DNA of 64,000 bases from Metabacillus halosaccharovorans (GTDB lineage Bacteria; Bacillota; Bacilli; Bacillales; Bacillaceae), in assembly GCF_002019635.1 (NCBI RefSeq), contig NZ_KV917371.1, forward strand, positions 2,090,001 to 2,154,000, read 5' to 3'. Shown here one piece after another: positions 9,378 to 18,317 of this stretch. The translations under genes and the position numbers were made by a program. Below the pieces are notes generated by a model that did no database searches, had not been told where the DNA came from, and worked only from the letters and a program-made list of their open reading frames with translations. Position 1 is the stretch's first letter. Every line of letters starts with the position of its first letter.

Positions 9378-10700
9378 TTGTTCTTACATGGTACTAGTAA
9401 GATAAATGAAAAAGGGCATTTAGAAATAGGCGGAGTGGATACCATTCAATTGGCAAAAGAATATGGTACACCTCTTTATATTTACGATGTAGCGTTAATA
9501 AGAGAACGTGCTCGAAGCTTTAAAGAAGCTTTTGAAAAAATGGGCGTTAAAGCACAAGTTGCTTATGCTAGTAAGGCATTTTCATCGATTGCCATGTTTC
9601 AGCTTATTGATGAAGAAGGTCTCTCATTGGATGTTGTATCAGGCGGTGAGTTATATACAGCCATTGCTTCAGGATTCCCTGCTTTAAAAATCCATTTACA
9701 TGGTAACAATAAAAGCAAAGCAGAACTTAAAATGGCATTAGACCACGGTGTAGGGTGTATTGTTGTAGATAACTTCTTTGAAATTGAACTTTTAAAAGAC
9801 CTCACCAAAACATCTGGACAAAAAATATCGGTCCTTCTACGAGTCACGCCAGGTGTTGAAGCACATACACATGATTATATTACAACAGGACAAGAGGATT
9901 CAAAGTTTGGATTTGGTTTATTAAATGGACAAATTGAAAAGGCGATCGAGACAGTATTGGATTCAAGTCATATTCAATTGCTGGGAATTCATTGCCATAT
10001 TGGTTCTCAAATATTCGATACTGCTGGATTTGTCCTAGCAGCTGAAAGAGTATTTATGAAAATCAAGGAATGGAAAAGCCAATTCTCATTTATCCCCGAG
10101 GTTGTGAACCTGGGTGGAGGTTTTGGAATTCGCTATACAGCAGAAGATGAGCCGCTTCCGGCAACTTATTATGTGGAAAAAATTGTTGAGGCTGTAAAAA
10201 ATCAAGTAAATGAAATGGGTATTGCAATGCCGGAGATTTGGATTGAACCAGGCCGATCACTAGTAGGTGATGCGGGAACAACATTGTATACAACTGGTTC
10301 AACAAAAACTGTTCCTAATATCAGAGAATATGTAGCGATTGATGGTGGGATGAGTGATAATATTCGTCCTGCTTTATATCAAGCAAAATATGAAGCAGTA
10401 TTAGCAAATCGGGCTTTAGAAAAGCATGATGTCCCAGTTTCAATTGCAGGAAAATGCTGTGAAAGCGGAGATATGTTAATTTGGGACCTTCCATTACCGG
10501 AAGTAAAATCAAATGATATTTTGGCTGTTTTCTGTACAGGTGCTTATGGTTATTCAATGGCAAATAATTATAACAGAATCCCTAGACCAGCAGTTGTTTT
10601 CGTTGAAAACGGTGAGGCACAACTTGTAGTGAAAAGAGAGAGTTTTGAAGATTTGATTGTCAATGACTTACCGTTACAATCAAAAGTAATTAATAAATAA
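9378..10700 (+). CDS. lysA: Diaminopimelate decarboxylase
   Basis: PLP enzyme of fold type III that decarboxylates meso-diaminopimelate to L-lysine, the last step of lysine synthesis. It has 440 residues, standard length. The PLP lysine is in VAYASKAFSS (near residue 62). Other family motifs are HGNNKS, HCHIGSQI, GGGFGIRY, EPGRSLVGDAG and the substrate-binding AGKCCESGD. The start is TTG 9378 with AGAGGGG at 9364-9370. The gene stands alone between two terminators, as in B. subtilis where it follows spoVAF. I saw no L-box riboswitch in the 80-nt leader. Confidence 0.98.
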   Translation: MFLHGTSKINEKGHLEIGGVDTIQLAKEYGTPLYIYDVALIRERARSFKEAFEKMGVKAQVAYASKAFSSIAMFQLIDEEGLSLDVVSGGELYTAIASGFPALKIHLHGNNKSKAELKMALDHGVGCIVVDNFFEIELLKDLTKTSGQKISVLLRVTPGVEAHTHDYITTGQEDSKFGFGLLNGQIEKAIETVLDSSHIQLLGIHCHIGSQIFDTAGFVLAAERVFMKIKEWKSQFSFIPEVVNLGGGFGIRYTAEDEPLPATYYVEKIVEAVKNQVNEMGIAMPEIWIEPGRSLVGDAGTTLYTTGSTKTVPNIREYVAIDGGMSDNIRPALYQAKYEAVLANRALEKHDVPVSIAGKCCESGDMLIWDLPLPEVKSNDILAVFCTGAYGYSMANNYNRIPRPAVVFVENGEAQLVVKRESFEDLIVNDLPLQSKVINK

Positions 10701-10710
10701 CGGTAACATA

Positions 10711-10744
10711 AAACGAGAGCAGTATGTCACTGCTCTCGTTTTTA
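10711..10744. terminator. Bidirectional terminator between lysA and ypuA
   Basis: Perfect 12-bp stem aacgagagcagt / actgctctcgtt with a 5-nt loop. A T-run follows on the + strand and an A-run precedes it, so it can serve both converging genes. Confidence 0.92.
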
Positions 10745-11626
10745 TGCTGACTGCTCATTGTTTGTGAAGATAGAAATGAAAGCATTCCACAGTGAAATGA
10801 AGAACTCTTTTACTTGTTCTAAGAAAGTTTGCCCCTCCTCAGAATTAAGGAAGTTTGATATTTTATCTCTTGCTTGGTCAAGTTGGTCACCTACTTGATT
10901 CCAATCAATATTAATATCCTTCATTTTGTTAAATAAATCAATTAAACTGTTGATCTGTTCTTCAGACAGAGTAATTCCTAATTCATTCGCTGCATTTTCG
11001 ATCATTGTACGTATGTCCGCATCTGTCTCAGGCATTCCATTTTGAGCAATTTCATCTTTGATTTTTGCCATTAAAGCAGATGCATTTTCCGCTCCAACCT
11101 CATCTCCAAGTTTGGCTGTTGTGACAAGTTCTTCATTAGCAACCTGTTTTACATCTTCAGGTATAGCTTCCTCGGAAGTAATCTCATATGCTTTTATCAA
11201 GCCTGTTAAAGCAGCAGTACCTGAAACTTCGAAAGGAGCTGTAACGTAAATAGATGCATCTTTAACACCGGCTGTCATAAGGGCATTTAAATACATTTCA
11301 TCTGTAACCCAGTTAATATTCTTTGTTTTTACTTCAAGCCCTGAACCGGACTCTTCAATTGTAATGCTTGTAGATGAAATTGCTTTCGTACCTATAGTAG
11401 CTTTTGGAATATAGTCACCTAAATATTGATGTTCTTCCTCATTAGACACAGTAATGATTTGATCATCTGATGTCGCATTCATTTCTTTTAAAATGGTTTG
11501 TTTTTGCTCTTCTGTTAAATTTTCTCCAAGAGTAATGGTCATATCCCCAACTACAGCATCAGCGTAGGTTAAAGATGGAAAAGCAAATAAAAGTAAAGCA
11601 ATGAAACCTATTATATATTTTTTCAA
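10742..11626 (-). CDS. ypuA: DUF1002 family secreted protein YpuA
   Basis: Exported protein of 294 residues and unknown function. It has a signal peptide MKKYIIGFIALLLFAFPSLTYADA with cleavage near residue 23, and DUF1002 hallmarks GDYIPKATIGTKAISSTSITI and DEMYLNALMTAGVKDASIYVTAPFEVSGTAALTG. The start is TTG (11626 reading down) with TAAGGAGGC on the - strand. ypuA lies next to lysA and ppiB in B. subtilis too, where it responds to cell envelope stress through sigma M. A C-terminal hydrophobic patch (FFISLWNAFISIF) could associate with the membrane. Confidence 0.93.
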   Translation of the reverse strand: MKKYIIGFIALLLFAFPSLTYADAVVGDMTITLGENLTEEQKQTILKEMNATSDDQIITVSNEEEHQYLGDYIPKATIGTKAISSTSITIEESGSGLEVKTKNINWVTDEMYLNALMTAGVKDASIYVTAPFEVSGTAALTGLIKAYEITSEEAIPEDVKQVANEELVTTAKLGDEVGAENASALMAKIKDEIAQNGMPETDADIRTMIENAANELGITLSEEQINSLIDLFNKMKDINIDWNQVGDQLDQARDKISNFLNSEEGQTFLEQVKEFFISLWNAFISIFTNNEQSA

Positions 11627-11664
11627 GATAATGCCTCCTTATTTAAAACAATGACTCTTCCCAT

Positions 11665-11693
11665 CTATTATAGTGCTTTTTTGTAAAAGTCAA
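11665..11693 (-). promoter_or_regulatory. Candidate vegetative promoter of ypuA
   Basis: On the - strand TTGACT (11693-11688) precedes TATAAT (11672-11667) by 15 nt, or TAATAG (11670-11665) by 17 nt. It lies about 40 nt upstream of the ypuA start. Confidence 0.5.
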
Positions 11694-11830
11694 TACATGG
11701 TTAATGGAAATTAAGAATTTCTTAATATTATTTAAATACGATCTATTTGGTATTCCTCCCTTGAGTATAGTAGAATAGGTAAGTATTCATGTCTATTAGA
11801 CGTACAAAACATATTGGAGGTTTCATACAT

Positions 11831-12265
11831 ATGAAAAAAGCGCAAATTACGATGGAAAACGGAGATATCATGACATTGGAACTTTACTCGAATGAAGCAC
11901 CAGGAACTGTAGCTAACTTTGAAAAGCTTGCTAATGAAGGTTTCTATAATGGATTAACTTTTCATCGTGTTATTCCTGGATTTGTAGCACAAGGTGGATG
12001 TCCGAATGGAACAGGAACAGGCGGTCCAGGCTATACAATTAAATGTGAAACACAAGGCAATCCACATAAGCATGAAGCAGGTTCACTTTCAATGGCACAT
12101 GCTGGGAAAGACACTGGTGGAAGCCAATTCTTTATCGTTCACGAGCCACAGCCTCACTTAAATGGGGTTCACACTGTATTTGGTAAAGTAGTTGATAATC
12201 TTGAAGCAGTTTATAAAATTAAACCGAATGATGTAATGAAAGAAGTAAAAGTTTTTGAAGAATAA
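11831..12265 (+). CDS. ppiB: Peptidyl-prolyl cis-trans isomerase B (cyclophilin)
   Basis: Cytosolic cyclophilin of 144 residues. Active-site motifs are [13 protein letters not shown], the GTGTGGPGY loop, [16 protein letters not shown] and [15 protein letters not shown] 11831 is chosen because TTGGAGG lies at 11815-11821 and the family begins here; the open frame upstream (from 11789) has no ribosome site. It is monocistronic, with a terminator 16 nt after the stop. It catalyses proline isomerisation during protein folding. Confidence 0.97.
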   Translation: MKKAQITMENGDIMTLELYSNEAPGTVANFEKLANEGFYNGLTFHRVIPGFVAQGGCPNGTGTGGPGYTIKCETQGNPHKHEAGSLSMAHAGKDTGGSQFFIVHEPQPHLNGVHTVFGKVVDNLEAVYKIKPNDVMKEVKVFEE

Positions 12266-12280
12266 AATCTAACCTAAAAA

Positions 12281-12312
12281 AGGACTGTCTCAATTCCGGG
12301 ACAGTTCTTTTT
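12281..12312 (+). terminator. Terminator of ppiB
   Basis: Stem aggactgtct / gggacagttct with G-U pairs and a short loop, followed by TTTTT. Confidence 0.88.
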
Positions 12313-12377
12313 ATTTGTTCTATGATACATTTTAACATCATACCAATTTTTAAATTTCTAAAAAAGAAACATAAAGA

Positions 12378-12406
12378 TTGCAACATTCTCATTATACGGA
12401 TAAAAT
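12378..12406 (+). promoter_or_regulatory. Sigma A promoter of the rib operon
   Basis: TTGCAA (12378-12383), 17-nt spacer, TAAAAT (12401-12406). It lies about 30 nt before the first base-paired element of the FMN aptamer. Confidence 0.75.
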
Positions 12407-12435
12407 ATAATTTATAATTTCATATTTCGTATTAC

Positions 12436-12579
12436 ATTCTTCGGGGCAGGGTGAAATTCCCTACCGGCGGTGTTGAAGGGGATGACCCCTCTTAGTCCGT
12501 GACCCGTTAACTTAATTTGTTAACGGTGGATCTAGTGAGATTCTAGAGCCGACAGTGAAAGTCTGGATGGGAGAAGAAT
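12436..12579 (+). promoter_or_regulatory. FMN riboswitch (RFN element)
   Basis: Aptamer of about 144 nt closed by P1 attcttc (12436-12442) / gaagaat (12573-12579). The conserved RFN sequence blocks are present: GGGGCAGGGTGAAATTCCC, ACCGGCGGT, AGTCCGTGACCC, a variable hairpin (gttaac...gttaac), GGATCTAGTGAGATTCTAGAGCCGACAGT and the closing GTCTGGATGGGAGAAG. In B. subtilis FMN binding to this element causes premature termination of the rib transcript. A terminator lies at 12674-12708, consistent with that mechanism. Confidence 0.97.
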
Positions 12580-12673
12580 TGCGTGAATTTTTGCGGTGTA
12601 TTAAAGTCTGTGAAAAAATAGACATTTAATACTCTTATTTGACATACTCAAATATCAATTTCTGACATTTACC

Positions 12674-12708
12674 AAAGCCCCTAGTCTTTTTGACAGTGGG
12701 CTTTTTTT
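12674..12708 (+). terminator. Riboswitch-controlled terminator before ribE
   Basis: Stem aaagccc (12674-12680) / gggcttt (12697-12703), extended by a partly paired inner stem (gtc/gac), then seven T. It sits between the FMN aptamer and ribE. Two further small hairpins (12598-12632 and near 12636-12654) lie between aptamer and terminator and may take part in the switch. Confidence 0.85.
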
Positions 12709-12778
12709 GCTTTGCATAAAATAAGCAAAGCAATGTAAACGTAAATATGACATCTTTACACAGGAAGGGGGAAATTAA

Positions 12779-13426
12779 GTGTTTACAGGAATTATTGAAG
12801 AGATTGGCACAATTCAAAGTGTACAAAACTCTAAAGAAGCGATTGTATTCACAATAGGGGCGAAGCATATTCTTCACGATGTTTCTTTAGGTGATAGTAT
12901 TTCAGTAAACGGAGTCTGCTTAACAGTCACAGAATTTTCAGCTGAATCATTCTCTGTTGATGTGATGCCCGAAACAGTTAGGAGTACTTCTTTATCCCAA
13001 TTGAAAAAAAGGTCACCAGTAAACTTAGAGAGAGCGATGGCAGCTAATGGAAGATTCGGTGGTCACTTTGTTTCCGGTCATGTTGACGGTATCGGGAAAA
13101 TTACAAAAAAACATCAGGTGTCGAACGCGGTTTACTATGAAATACAGGTACCCGAAGAATTGACAAGTACATTGATCCATAAAGGTTCTATTACAGTGGA
13201 TGGTATTAGCTTGACAATTTTTGGGTTAGACAAAGAAAAAGTTGTTATCTCAATCATTCCTCACACTTTAGGGGAAACTATTTTAGGTACAAAAGGTGTT
13301 GGCGATATTGTGAACATTGAATGTGATATGGTTGGGAAATATATAAAAAAATTTGTTTCTCAGCAAGTGCACACGAAAGGTCCTTCATTAAGTAAATCAT
13401 TTTTGGAAGAGAATGGATTTGCTTAA
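12779..13426 (+). CDS. ribE: Riboflavin synthase, alpha chain
   Basis: Dismutation of two 6,7-dimethyl-8-ribityllumazine molecules to riboflavin. The 215-residue protein shows the internal duplication of two lumazine-binding barrels, with MFTGIIEEIG at the N-terminus, VNGVCLTV, GRFGGHFVSGHVDGIG in the linker and VDGISLTI in the second half. The start is GTG 12779 with AGGAAGGGGG at 12762-12771. It is the first gene after the FMN riboswitch. In B. subtilis ribD occupies that position, but here only about 70 nt separate terminator and ribE, so ribD is absent. Confidence 0.96.
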   Translation: MFTGIIEEIGTIQSVQNSKEAIVFTIGAKHILHDVSLGDSISVNGVCLTVTEFSAESFSVDVMPETVRSTSLSQLKKRSPVNLERAMAANGRFGGHFVSGHVDGIGKITKKHQVSNAVYYEIQVPEELTSTLIHKGSITVDGISLTIFGLDKEKVVISIIPHTLGETILGTKGVGDIVNIECDMVGKYIKKFVSQQVHTKGPSLSKSFLEENGFA

Positions 13427-13499
13427 AACAGGTTTAAATATAAGCTAACTAGCTGACTTAATGCCTTTAACATGTAACATCTATGAAAGGAGTTATATC

Positions 13500-14693
13500 A
13501 TGTTCCATACAATTGAAGAGGCGATAGCAGATTTAAGAGAGGGTAAAGTAGTCATTGTGGTTGATGACGAGGATCGTGAAAATGAAGGGGATTTTGTTTC
13601 ACTTGCAGATAGAGTGACTCCTGAAGCGATTAATTTCATGATAAAGCACGGCAGAGGGCTTGTGTGTGTTCCATTAACTGAAAAACAGGCAGCTAAGTTG
13701 GATCTCTCCCCTATGGTCACTCATAACACAGATCCACATGGAACAGCTTTCACAGTGAGTGTTGATCATAAAACAAATGCAACAGGAATTAGTGCGTTTG
13801 AACGTGCTGATACAGTAAGAGCACTTTTATCAGATGAATCTAAGCCTTCAGATTTTAAAAGACCAGGACATACCTTTCCGTTAATTGCGAAAGAAGGTGG
13901 AGTTCTCCGTAGAGCAGGCCATACAGAAGCAGCGGTAGATTTGTCTCTTCTATGTGGTGCCAAGCCTGGTGGAGTTATTTGTGAGATCATAAAAGAAGAT
14001 GGAACAATGGCAAGAGTACCTGATCTTCTCATCCTTGCTGAAGAGCTTGACCTAAAGATTATTACGATTAAGGACTTAATTCAATATCGCAACCGTAGAG
14101 AAAAGTTGGTGAAGAAAGAAGTTGAAATTGAATTGCCAACTGAATTTGGTTCTTTTAGAGCAATTGGTTATTCTAATGTATTAGATCAAAAAGAACATGT
14201 TGCGTTTGTAAAAGGTGAGATTAACCCTGAAGAGGATATTTTAGTAAGAGTCCATTCAGAATGTCTTACAGGAGATGTATTTGGTTCTTACAGATGTGAT
14301 TGTGGACCACAATTACATGCTGCACTCTCTCAAATTGAAAAAGAGGGTACAGGTGTATTACTCTACATGAGACAAGAAGGAAGAGGTATTGGTCTTATTA
14401 ATAAAATGAGAGCTTATAAGCTTCAAGAACAAGGGTATGATACCGTTGTAGCAAATGAAAAGTTAGGATTTGGTCCAGATCTAAGAGATTATGGCATTGG
14501 TGCTCAGATACTTAAAGATTTAGGAATTGAAAAAATGAAGCTCTTAACAAATAATCCTCGTAAAATTGCTGGACTTGAAGGCTATGGCTTAACGATTATA
14601 GACAGAGTACCAATTGAAATGCCTGCAAGAGAAGAAAATGAGCAATACTTAAGAACAAAATTTGAAAAACTAGGTCATTACTTACATTTTTAA
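13500..14693 (+). CDS. ribBA: Bifunctional DHBP synthase / GTP cyclohydrolase II
   Basis: Fused enzyme supplying both precursors of lumazine. The N-terminal half (about 1-200) makes 3,4-dihydroxy-2-butanone-4-phosphate, with [24 protein letters not shown] and HTEAAVDL. The C-terminal half (about 205-397) is GTP cyclohydrolase II, with [15 protein letters not shown], the zinc site [16 protein letters not shown] and TNNPRK. It has 397 residues. ATG 13500 is chosen for its AAAGGAG at 13487-13493 and family fit (MFHTIEEAI); an earlier in-frame ATG at 13461 has no ribosome site. It belongs to the FMN-regulated operon. Confidence 0.97.
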   Translation: MFHTIEEAIADLREGKVVIVVDDEDRENEGDFVSLADRVTPEAINFMIKHGRGLVCVPLTEKQAAKLDLSPMVTHNTDPHGTAFTVSVDHKTNATGISAFERADTVRALLSDESKPSDFKRPGHTFPLIAKEGGVLRRAGHTEAAVDLSLLCGAKPGGVICEIIKEDGTMARVPDLLILAEELDLKIITIKDLIQYRNRREKLVKKEVEIELPTEFGSFRAIGYSNVLDQKEHVAFVKGEINPEEDILVRVHSECLTGDVFGSYRCDCGPQLHAALSQIEKEGTGVLLYMRQEGRGIGLINKMRAYKLQEQGYDTVVANEKLGFGPDLRDYGIGAQILKDLGIEKMKLLTNNPRKIAGLEGYGLTIIDRVPIEMPAREENEQYLRTKFEKLGHYLHF

Positions 14694-14716
14694 ATAGAAA
14701 ATTGGAGGAATTAAGG

Positions 14717-15184
14717 ATGAAAAAAACATTTGAAGGTCATTTAATTGGAAGTGGATTAAAAGTTGCAATTGTGGTAGCGCGTTTTAATGAATTTATTACT
14801 TCAAAGCTACTAGGAGGAGCGGAAGATGCTTTAAAAAGACATGGTGTCGAAGAATCTGATGTAACCGTAGCTTGGGTTCCAGGTGCATTTGAATTACCAT
14901 TAGTAGCAAAAAAATTAGCTGAGTCCGGCAAATATGATGCAGTTATTACTTTAGGTACTGTCATTCGCGGTGCAACGACTCACTATGATTATGTTTGCAA
15001 CGAAGCTGCAAAGGGAGTTTCACAAGCATCATTAACAACAGGTGTACCGGTAATTTTCGGTGTATTAACAACTGAATCAATTGAGCAAGCAGTTGAAAGA
15101 GCAGGAACAAAAGCTGGTAATAAAGGCTATGAAGCTGCTGTAACAGCAATTGAAATGGGAAATTTATTAAAGACTCTTGATTAA
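14717..15184 (+). CDS. ribH: 6,7-Dimethyl-8-ribityllumazine synthase
   Basis: Condenses 5-amino-6-ribitylaminouracil with dihydroxybutanone phosphate. The protein forms 60-mer capsids that enclose riboflavin synthase in Bacillus. It has 155 residues. Active-site motifs are [33 protein letters not shown] (catalytic His) and [13 protein letters not shown] 14717 is used, with TTGGAGGAA at 14703-14711. It is the third gene of the operon, 23 nt after ribBA. Confidence 0.97.
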   Translation: MKKTFEGHLIGSGLKVAIVVARFNEFITSKLLGGAEDALKRHGVEESDVTVAWVPGAFELPLVAKKLAESGKYDAVITLGTVIRGATTHYDYVCNEAAKGVSQASLTTGVPVIFGVLTTESIEQAVERAGTKAGNKGYEAAVTAIEMGNLLKTLD

Positions 15185-15200
15185 TTTTCCAAAAAAGGTG

Positions 15201-15229
15201 TTTAAAATCGTCGAAAAACTGTTTATAAT
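15201..15229 (+). promoter_or_regulatory. Possible internal promoter before ribT
   Basis: TTTAAA (15201-15206), 17-nt spacer, TATAAT (15224-15229), within the 217-nt ribH-ribT gap. A small stem accttg...caaggt follows near 15300-15327. This could let ribT be expressed apart from the FMN-controlled genes. Confidence 0.4.
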
Positions 15230-15392
15230 GATTGAGAACAATGTATAATTTTGAATCATATATATAATTGTATTTATTTGTGAATTTGGCTAAAGTCAAA
15301 CCTTGTTTATACCTTAAAGCAAGGTAAACCAGCTAATTTTTGTACGGTTTTAAACACTTTTGCTTTCATATTGAAGGCTAATTCGTTAATGA

Positions 15393-15758
<366 letters not shown>

Positions 15759-15771
15759 TTGTTAAATGAAG

Positions 15772-15848
15772 AGGGTCAGACTTCCTTATCATTTCTCAAT
15801 ACCTTCATATTAGATAGAAGGTAGGAGAAAGTCCGGAGGTCTGACCCT
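15772..15848. repeat. 77-nt inverted-repeat hairpin between ribT and ypuF
   Basis: Arms agggtcagacttcc (15772-15785) and ggaggtctgaccct (15835-15848) pair over 14 bp with one G-U. The inner sequence pairs further (tttctc...accttc / gaaggt...gagaaa) around a short apex. It ends inside the ypuF stop codon. It may act as a bidirectional terminator, or be a REP/MITE-like repeat; no second copy is in this window. Confidence 0.6.
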
Positions 15849-16399
15849 TACAAATTTGGATTATTCTCTGTATGAACAGCTCGATTTTTTTTTCTTTTTT
15901 CTAATTCAACTAAACGTTCTTTAATGACGTCAGTTCGATTTCGTCTCATATGTTTATGAATTAGATCGAGGTTTCTTAAGTTACTTTCAATTCCCCATTC
16001 CATTCCCTCTTTACGGCAAATTAACAGGCACTCTTTCATTAGGTTTTTATTTATTATTGGAAGGTTTATACTTTTATATGGAAGTTGATGTTGTATATCC
16101 TCTTTTCTATTCACAAGTAAATTAAGAAGCTGATCACTATGTAACCCTAATTGTTCGATATGGTCTTTTTCTTTTTCTATAATCTTAATGGCATTTGAAA
16201 TCATTTTTAAAGCTCCACTAAAATTTTCTCTTCTTTGGTGATAAAGCGCAACGGCGATTTGAATTAACCCAACCCAATATTTCTTTCTATTATTTAGTGC
16301 ATCTTTTTTCCAGTGTTCTTCAAGAACTTCATGACATTCAAAATAATCTCGATCACAATGAAAATGGACAAGATATTCTATATATGCTCGGTCAAACAT
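15848..16399 (-). CDS. ypuF: DUF309 family protein YpuF
   Basis: Protein of 183 residues and unknown function. The DUF309 signature is visible near the N-terminus: FHCDRDYFECHEVLEEHWK, then GLIQIAVALYHQRRENFSGALKM. The pattern suggests an all-helical fold. It has no signal peptide and a basic, helical C-terminus. ypuF also lies between the rib operon and scpA in B. subtilis. The start is ATG at 16399 reading down, with GAAGGTG upstream on the - strand. Confidence 0.9.
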   Translation of the reverse strand: MFDRAYIEYLVHFHCDRDYFECHEVLEEHWKKDALNNRKKYWVGLIQIAVALYHQRRENFSGALKMISNAIKIIEKEKDHIEQLGLHSDQLLNLLVNRKEDIQHQLPYKSINLPIINKNLMKECLLICRKEGMEWGIESNLRNLDLIHKHMRRNRTDVIKERLVELEKRKKNRAVHTENNPNL

Positions 16400-16490
16400 T
16401 GTACGTTAACACCTTCAATCCCATCATTTCTTAATGACAGTGTAACATAAAACAAGAAATGAATTTATATATGACTCGTTAAAAAGTTTA

Positions 16491-16516
16491 GAGGTTGCTG
16501 AGAAATCAGCAACCTC
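16491..16516 (-). terminator. Terminator of the YjcZ-type gene
   Basis: Perfect 11-bp stem gaggttgctga / tcagcaacctc with a 4-nt loop. On the - strand it is followed by TAAACTTTTT, and it lies 10 nt after the YjcZ stop. Confidence 0.8.
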
Positions 16517-16525
16517 ATTTTGCTA

Positions 16526-16618
16526 TTATAACCAAGCAGCACCTACGATAATTAACAAAATGAACAATACAACAATTAACGCAAAGCCTGCACCGTAGTT
16601 AAAACCTTGATCACCCAT
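16526..16618 (-). CDS. YjcZ-family small sporulation protein
   Basis: A 30-residue protein, MGDQGFNYGAG followed by the hydrophobic helix FALIVVLFILLIIVGAAWL. This glycine-rich head plus single membrane helix is the YjcZ/YhdX family of small spore proteins. The start ATG (16618 reading down) has TGAAGGAGG just upstream; the longer open frame to 16750 has no start signal and is not used. A sigma K-type promoter precedes it, which supports late mother-cell expression. The function is unknown; family members are spore coat or spore membrane associated. Confidence 0.88.
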   Translation of the reverse strand: MGDQGFNYGAGFALIVVLFILLIIVGAAWL

Positions 16619-16658
16619 GTTTTTGAATCCTCCTTCATGTTTAGCTTTTATACACTTG

Positions 16659-16685
16659 TAATATATGAGTGAAAGATTAAATTGT
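16659..16685 (-). promoter_or_regulatory. Sigma K promoter of the YjcZ-type gene
   Basis: On the - strand AC (16685-16684), 16-nt spacer, CATATATTA (16667-16659), matching AC-N16/17-CATAnnnTA exactly. It lies about 40 nt upstream of the start codon. Confidence 0.72.
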
Positions 16686-16764
16686 ATAGGCAGAAGTCTA
16701 TCTTTTGAAGTTTTTAGTTTTTTTTGAAGGTCTTGCCAGTAACCATACAAACGATAAATAACTA

Positions 16765-16793
16765 TTGGACATGTTAAGAATTTAATCTATACT
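16765..16793 (+). promoter_or_regulatory. Sigma A promoter of scpAB
   Basis: TTGGAC (16765-16770), 17-nt spacer, TATACT (16788-16793), about 37 nt before the scpA start. Confidence 0.8.
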
Positions 16794-16829
16794 ATATGGT
16801 GGCTAGTAGTAAGAATGGTGGGATAGATA

Positions 16830-17576
16830 TTGAAGTATCACGTAAAAATAGACGCATTTGAAGGACCTTTAGATTTATTACTTCATTTAATAAACCGTTT
16901 AGAAATTGATATATATGATATTCCTGTGTCAGAGATAACAGAGCAGTATATGTTATATATTCATACAATGCAAGAGCTCCAGCTTGATATTGCATCCGAA
17001 TATTTAGTTATGGCAGCAACATTATTGTCGATAAAGAGCAGAATGTTGCTTCCGAAACAAGAAGAAGAACTTTTTGAGGATGAATATGGAGAAGAGCCTG
17101 AGGAAGATCCGCGCGATGAGTTGATGAGGCGATTAATTGAGTATCGTAAATATAAAGAGGCTGCAGAGGATCTTAGATCACTAGAAGAAGATCGTTCACA
17201 AGTTTATACAAAGGCTCCAAGTGATTTAAGTGAATTTGTGACTGAATCTACGGCTCATATGGAATCTTTAAATGTATCCATTTATGATATGTTAGGTGCT
17301 TTTCAAAAAATGTTACGGAGAAAGAAAATTCAAAAGCCGGTTCAAACCAAAATTGCACGTCAGGAGATTCCGATTGAAAAAAGAATGGAAGAAATATTAA
17401 CTGATTTAAGGTCAAAACCAGGCCGAAGAAAATTTCAAGATTTATTTCCTTCTAATAGTAAAGAGCACTTAGTTGTGACTTTTTTGGCAATTTTAGAACT
17501 AATGAAGACACATTCTATTGTTATCGAGCAAGAGAATAATTTTTCAGATATTTTTATTATGGGGAGTGAAACTTAA
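16830..17576 (+). CDS. scpA: Segregation and condensation protein A
   Basis: Kleisin subunit that bridges the SMC heads in the bacterial condensin and helps chromosome segregation. It has 248 residues. The N-terminal domain begins [21 protein letters not shown] and contains the SMC-binding helix ending in [20 protein letters not shown]. An acidic linker ([21 protein letters not shown]) follows, then a C-terminal winged helix ([19 protein letters not shown]). The start is TTG 16830 behind GGTGGGA (16817-16823). Its stop codon directly abuts the scpB ATG. Confidence 0.97.
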   Translation: MKYHVKIDAFEGPLDLLLHLINRLEIDIYDIPVSEITEQYMLYIHTMQELQLDIASEYLVMAATLLSIKSRMLLPKQEEELFEDEYGEEPEEDPRDELMRRLIEYRKYKEAAEDLRSLEEDRSQVYTKAPSDLSEFVTESTAHMESLNVSIYDMLGAFQKMLRRKKIQKPVQTKIARQEIPIEKRMEEILTDLRSKPGRRKFQDLFPSNSKEHLVVTFLAILELMKTHSIVIEQENNFSDIFIMGSET

Positions 17577-18170
17577 ATGGCCTTAGGTGTGATTGATTGG
17601 AATTCAATCGTAGAAGCATTATTATTTGCTTCCGGCGACGAGGGTCTTTCCCTGAAACAATTAAAGATGGTTTTAGAGGTAGAAGAACAGGAAGTCGTGG
17701 ATATCATGAAAGAACTTGTTGAAAGTTATAAAAAGAAAGACCGGGGTATTGAGCTTGTAGAAGTTGCAGGTCAATATCAACTTACAACAAAAAAAGAACA
17801 TGCTATGTATTTAAAAAAATTAGTTGAATCACCTGGAAATGGCTCACTTTCACAGGCTGCATTAGAGACATTAGCGATTGTGGCATATAAACAGCCAATC
17901 ACTAGAGCAGAAATTGAAGAAATTCGCGGTGTGAAAACAGAGAGACCAATTCAAACACTGGTAACCAAAATCCTTATTAAAGAAGTCGGGAGAGCTGAGG
18001 GAACAGGACGTGCAATATTGTATGGAACAACTAAAGAATTCCTGGAATATTTTGGATTGAAGTCAATAAAGGAACTCCCGCCACTTCCGGAAAAAGATAA
18101 CGAATTTGAACAAGAGGAAGCAGATCTTTTCTTTGAAAAGTTTAACGAAACATTAGAAGACTTGAACTAA
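17577..18170 (+). CDS. scpB: Segregation and condensation protein B
   Basis: Dimeric winged-helix partner of ScpA in the SMC-ScpAB complex. It has 197 residues. Two winged-helix domains are visible; the second contains the family signature [25 protein letters not shown], followed by [17 protein letters not shown] 17577 starts immediately after the scpA stop, so the pair is likely co-translated. A strong terminator lies 5 nt after its stop. Confidence 0.97.
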   Translation: MALGVIDWNSIVEALLFASGDEGLSLKQLKMVLEVEEQEVVDIMKELVESYKKKDRGIELVEVAGQYQLTTKKEHAMYLKKLVESPGNGSLSQAALETLAIVAYKQPITRAEIEEIRGVKTERPIQTLVTKILIKEVGRAEGTGRAILYGTTKEFLEYFGLKSIKELPPLPEKDNEFEQEEADLFFEKFNETLEDLN

Positions 18171-18174
18171 TTTT

Positions 18175-18212
18175 GACTGACCTGAAAATACTTTTAGGTC
18201 AGTCTTTTTTTT
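18175..18212 (+). terminator. Terminator of scpAB
   Basis: Perfect 9-bp stem gactgacct / aggtcagtc, then nine T. Confidence 0.93.
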
Positions 18213-18253
18213 GTCTGATTCACAGGGGGACAGTCGCAATTTTCATTTTTCAT

Positions 18254-18281
18254 TCATAAGCTTTGTCCACGTGCATAAACT
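18254..18281 (+). promoter_or_regulatory. Candidate sigma E promoter of dacB
   Basis: TCATAAG (18254-18260), 13-nt spacer, CATAAACT (18274-18281). The -10 fits sigma E (CATAnnnT). The -35 keeps the ATA core and the spacer is at the short limit. dacB-spmAB is a sigma E operon in B. subtilis. Confidence 0.5.
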
Positions 18282-18317
18282 TGTACAAAACGAACGAGTA
18301 AGGGACGTGGTTGCTTT

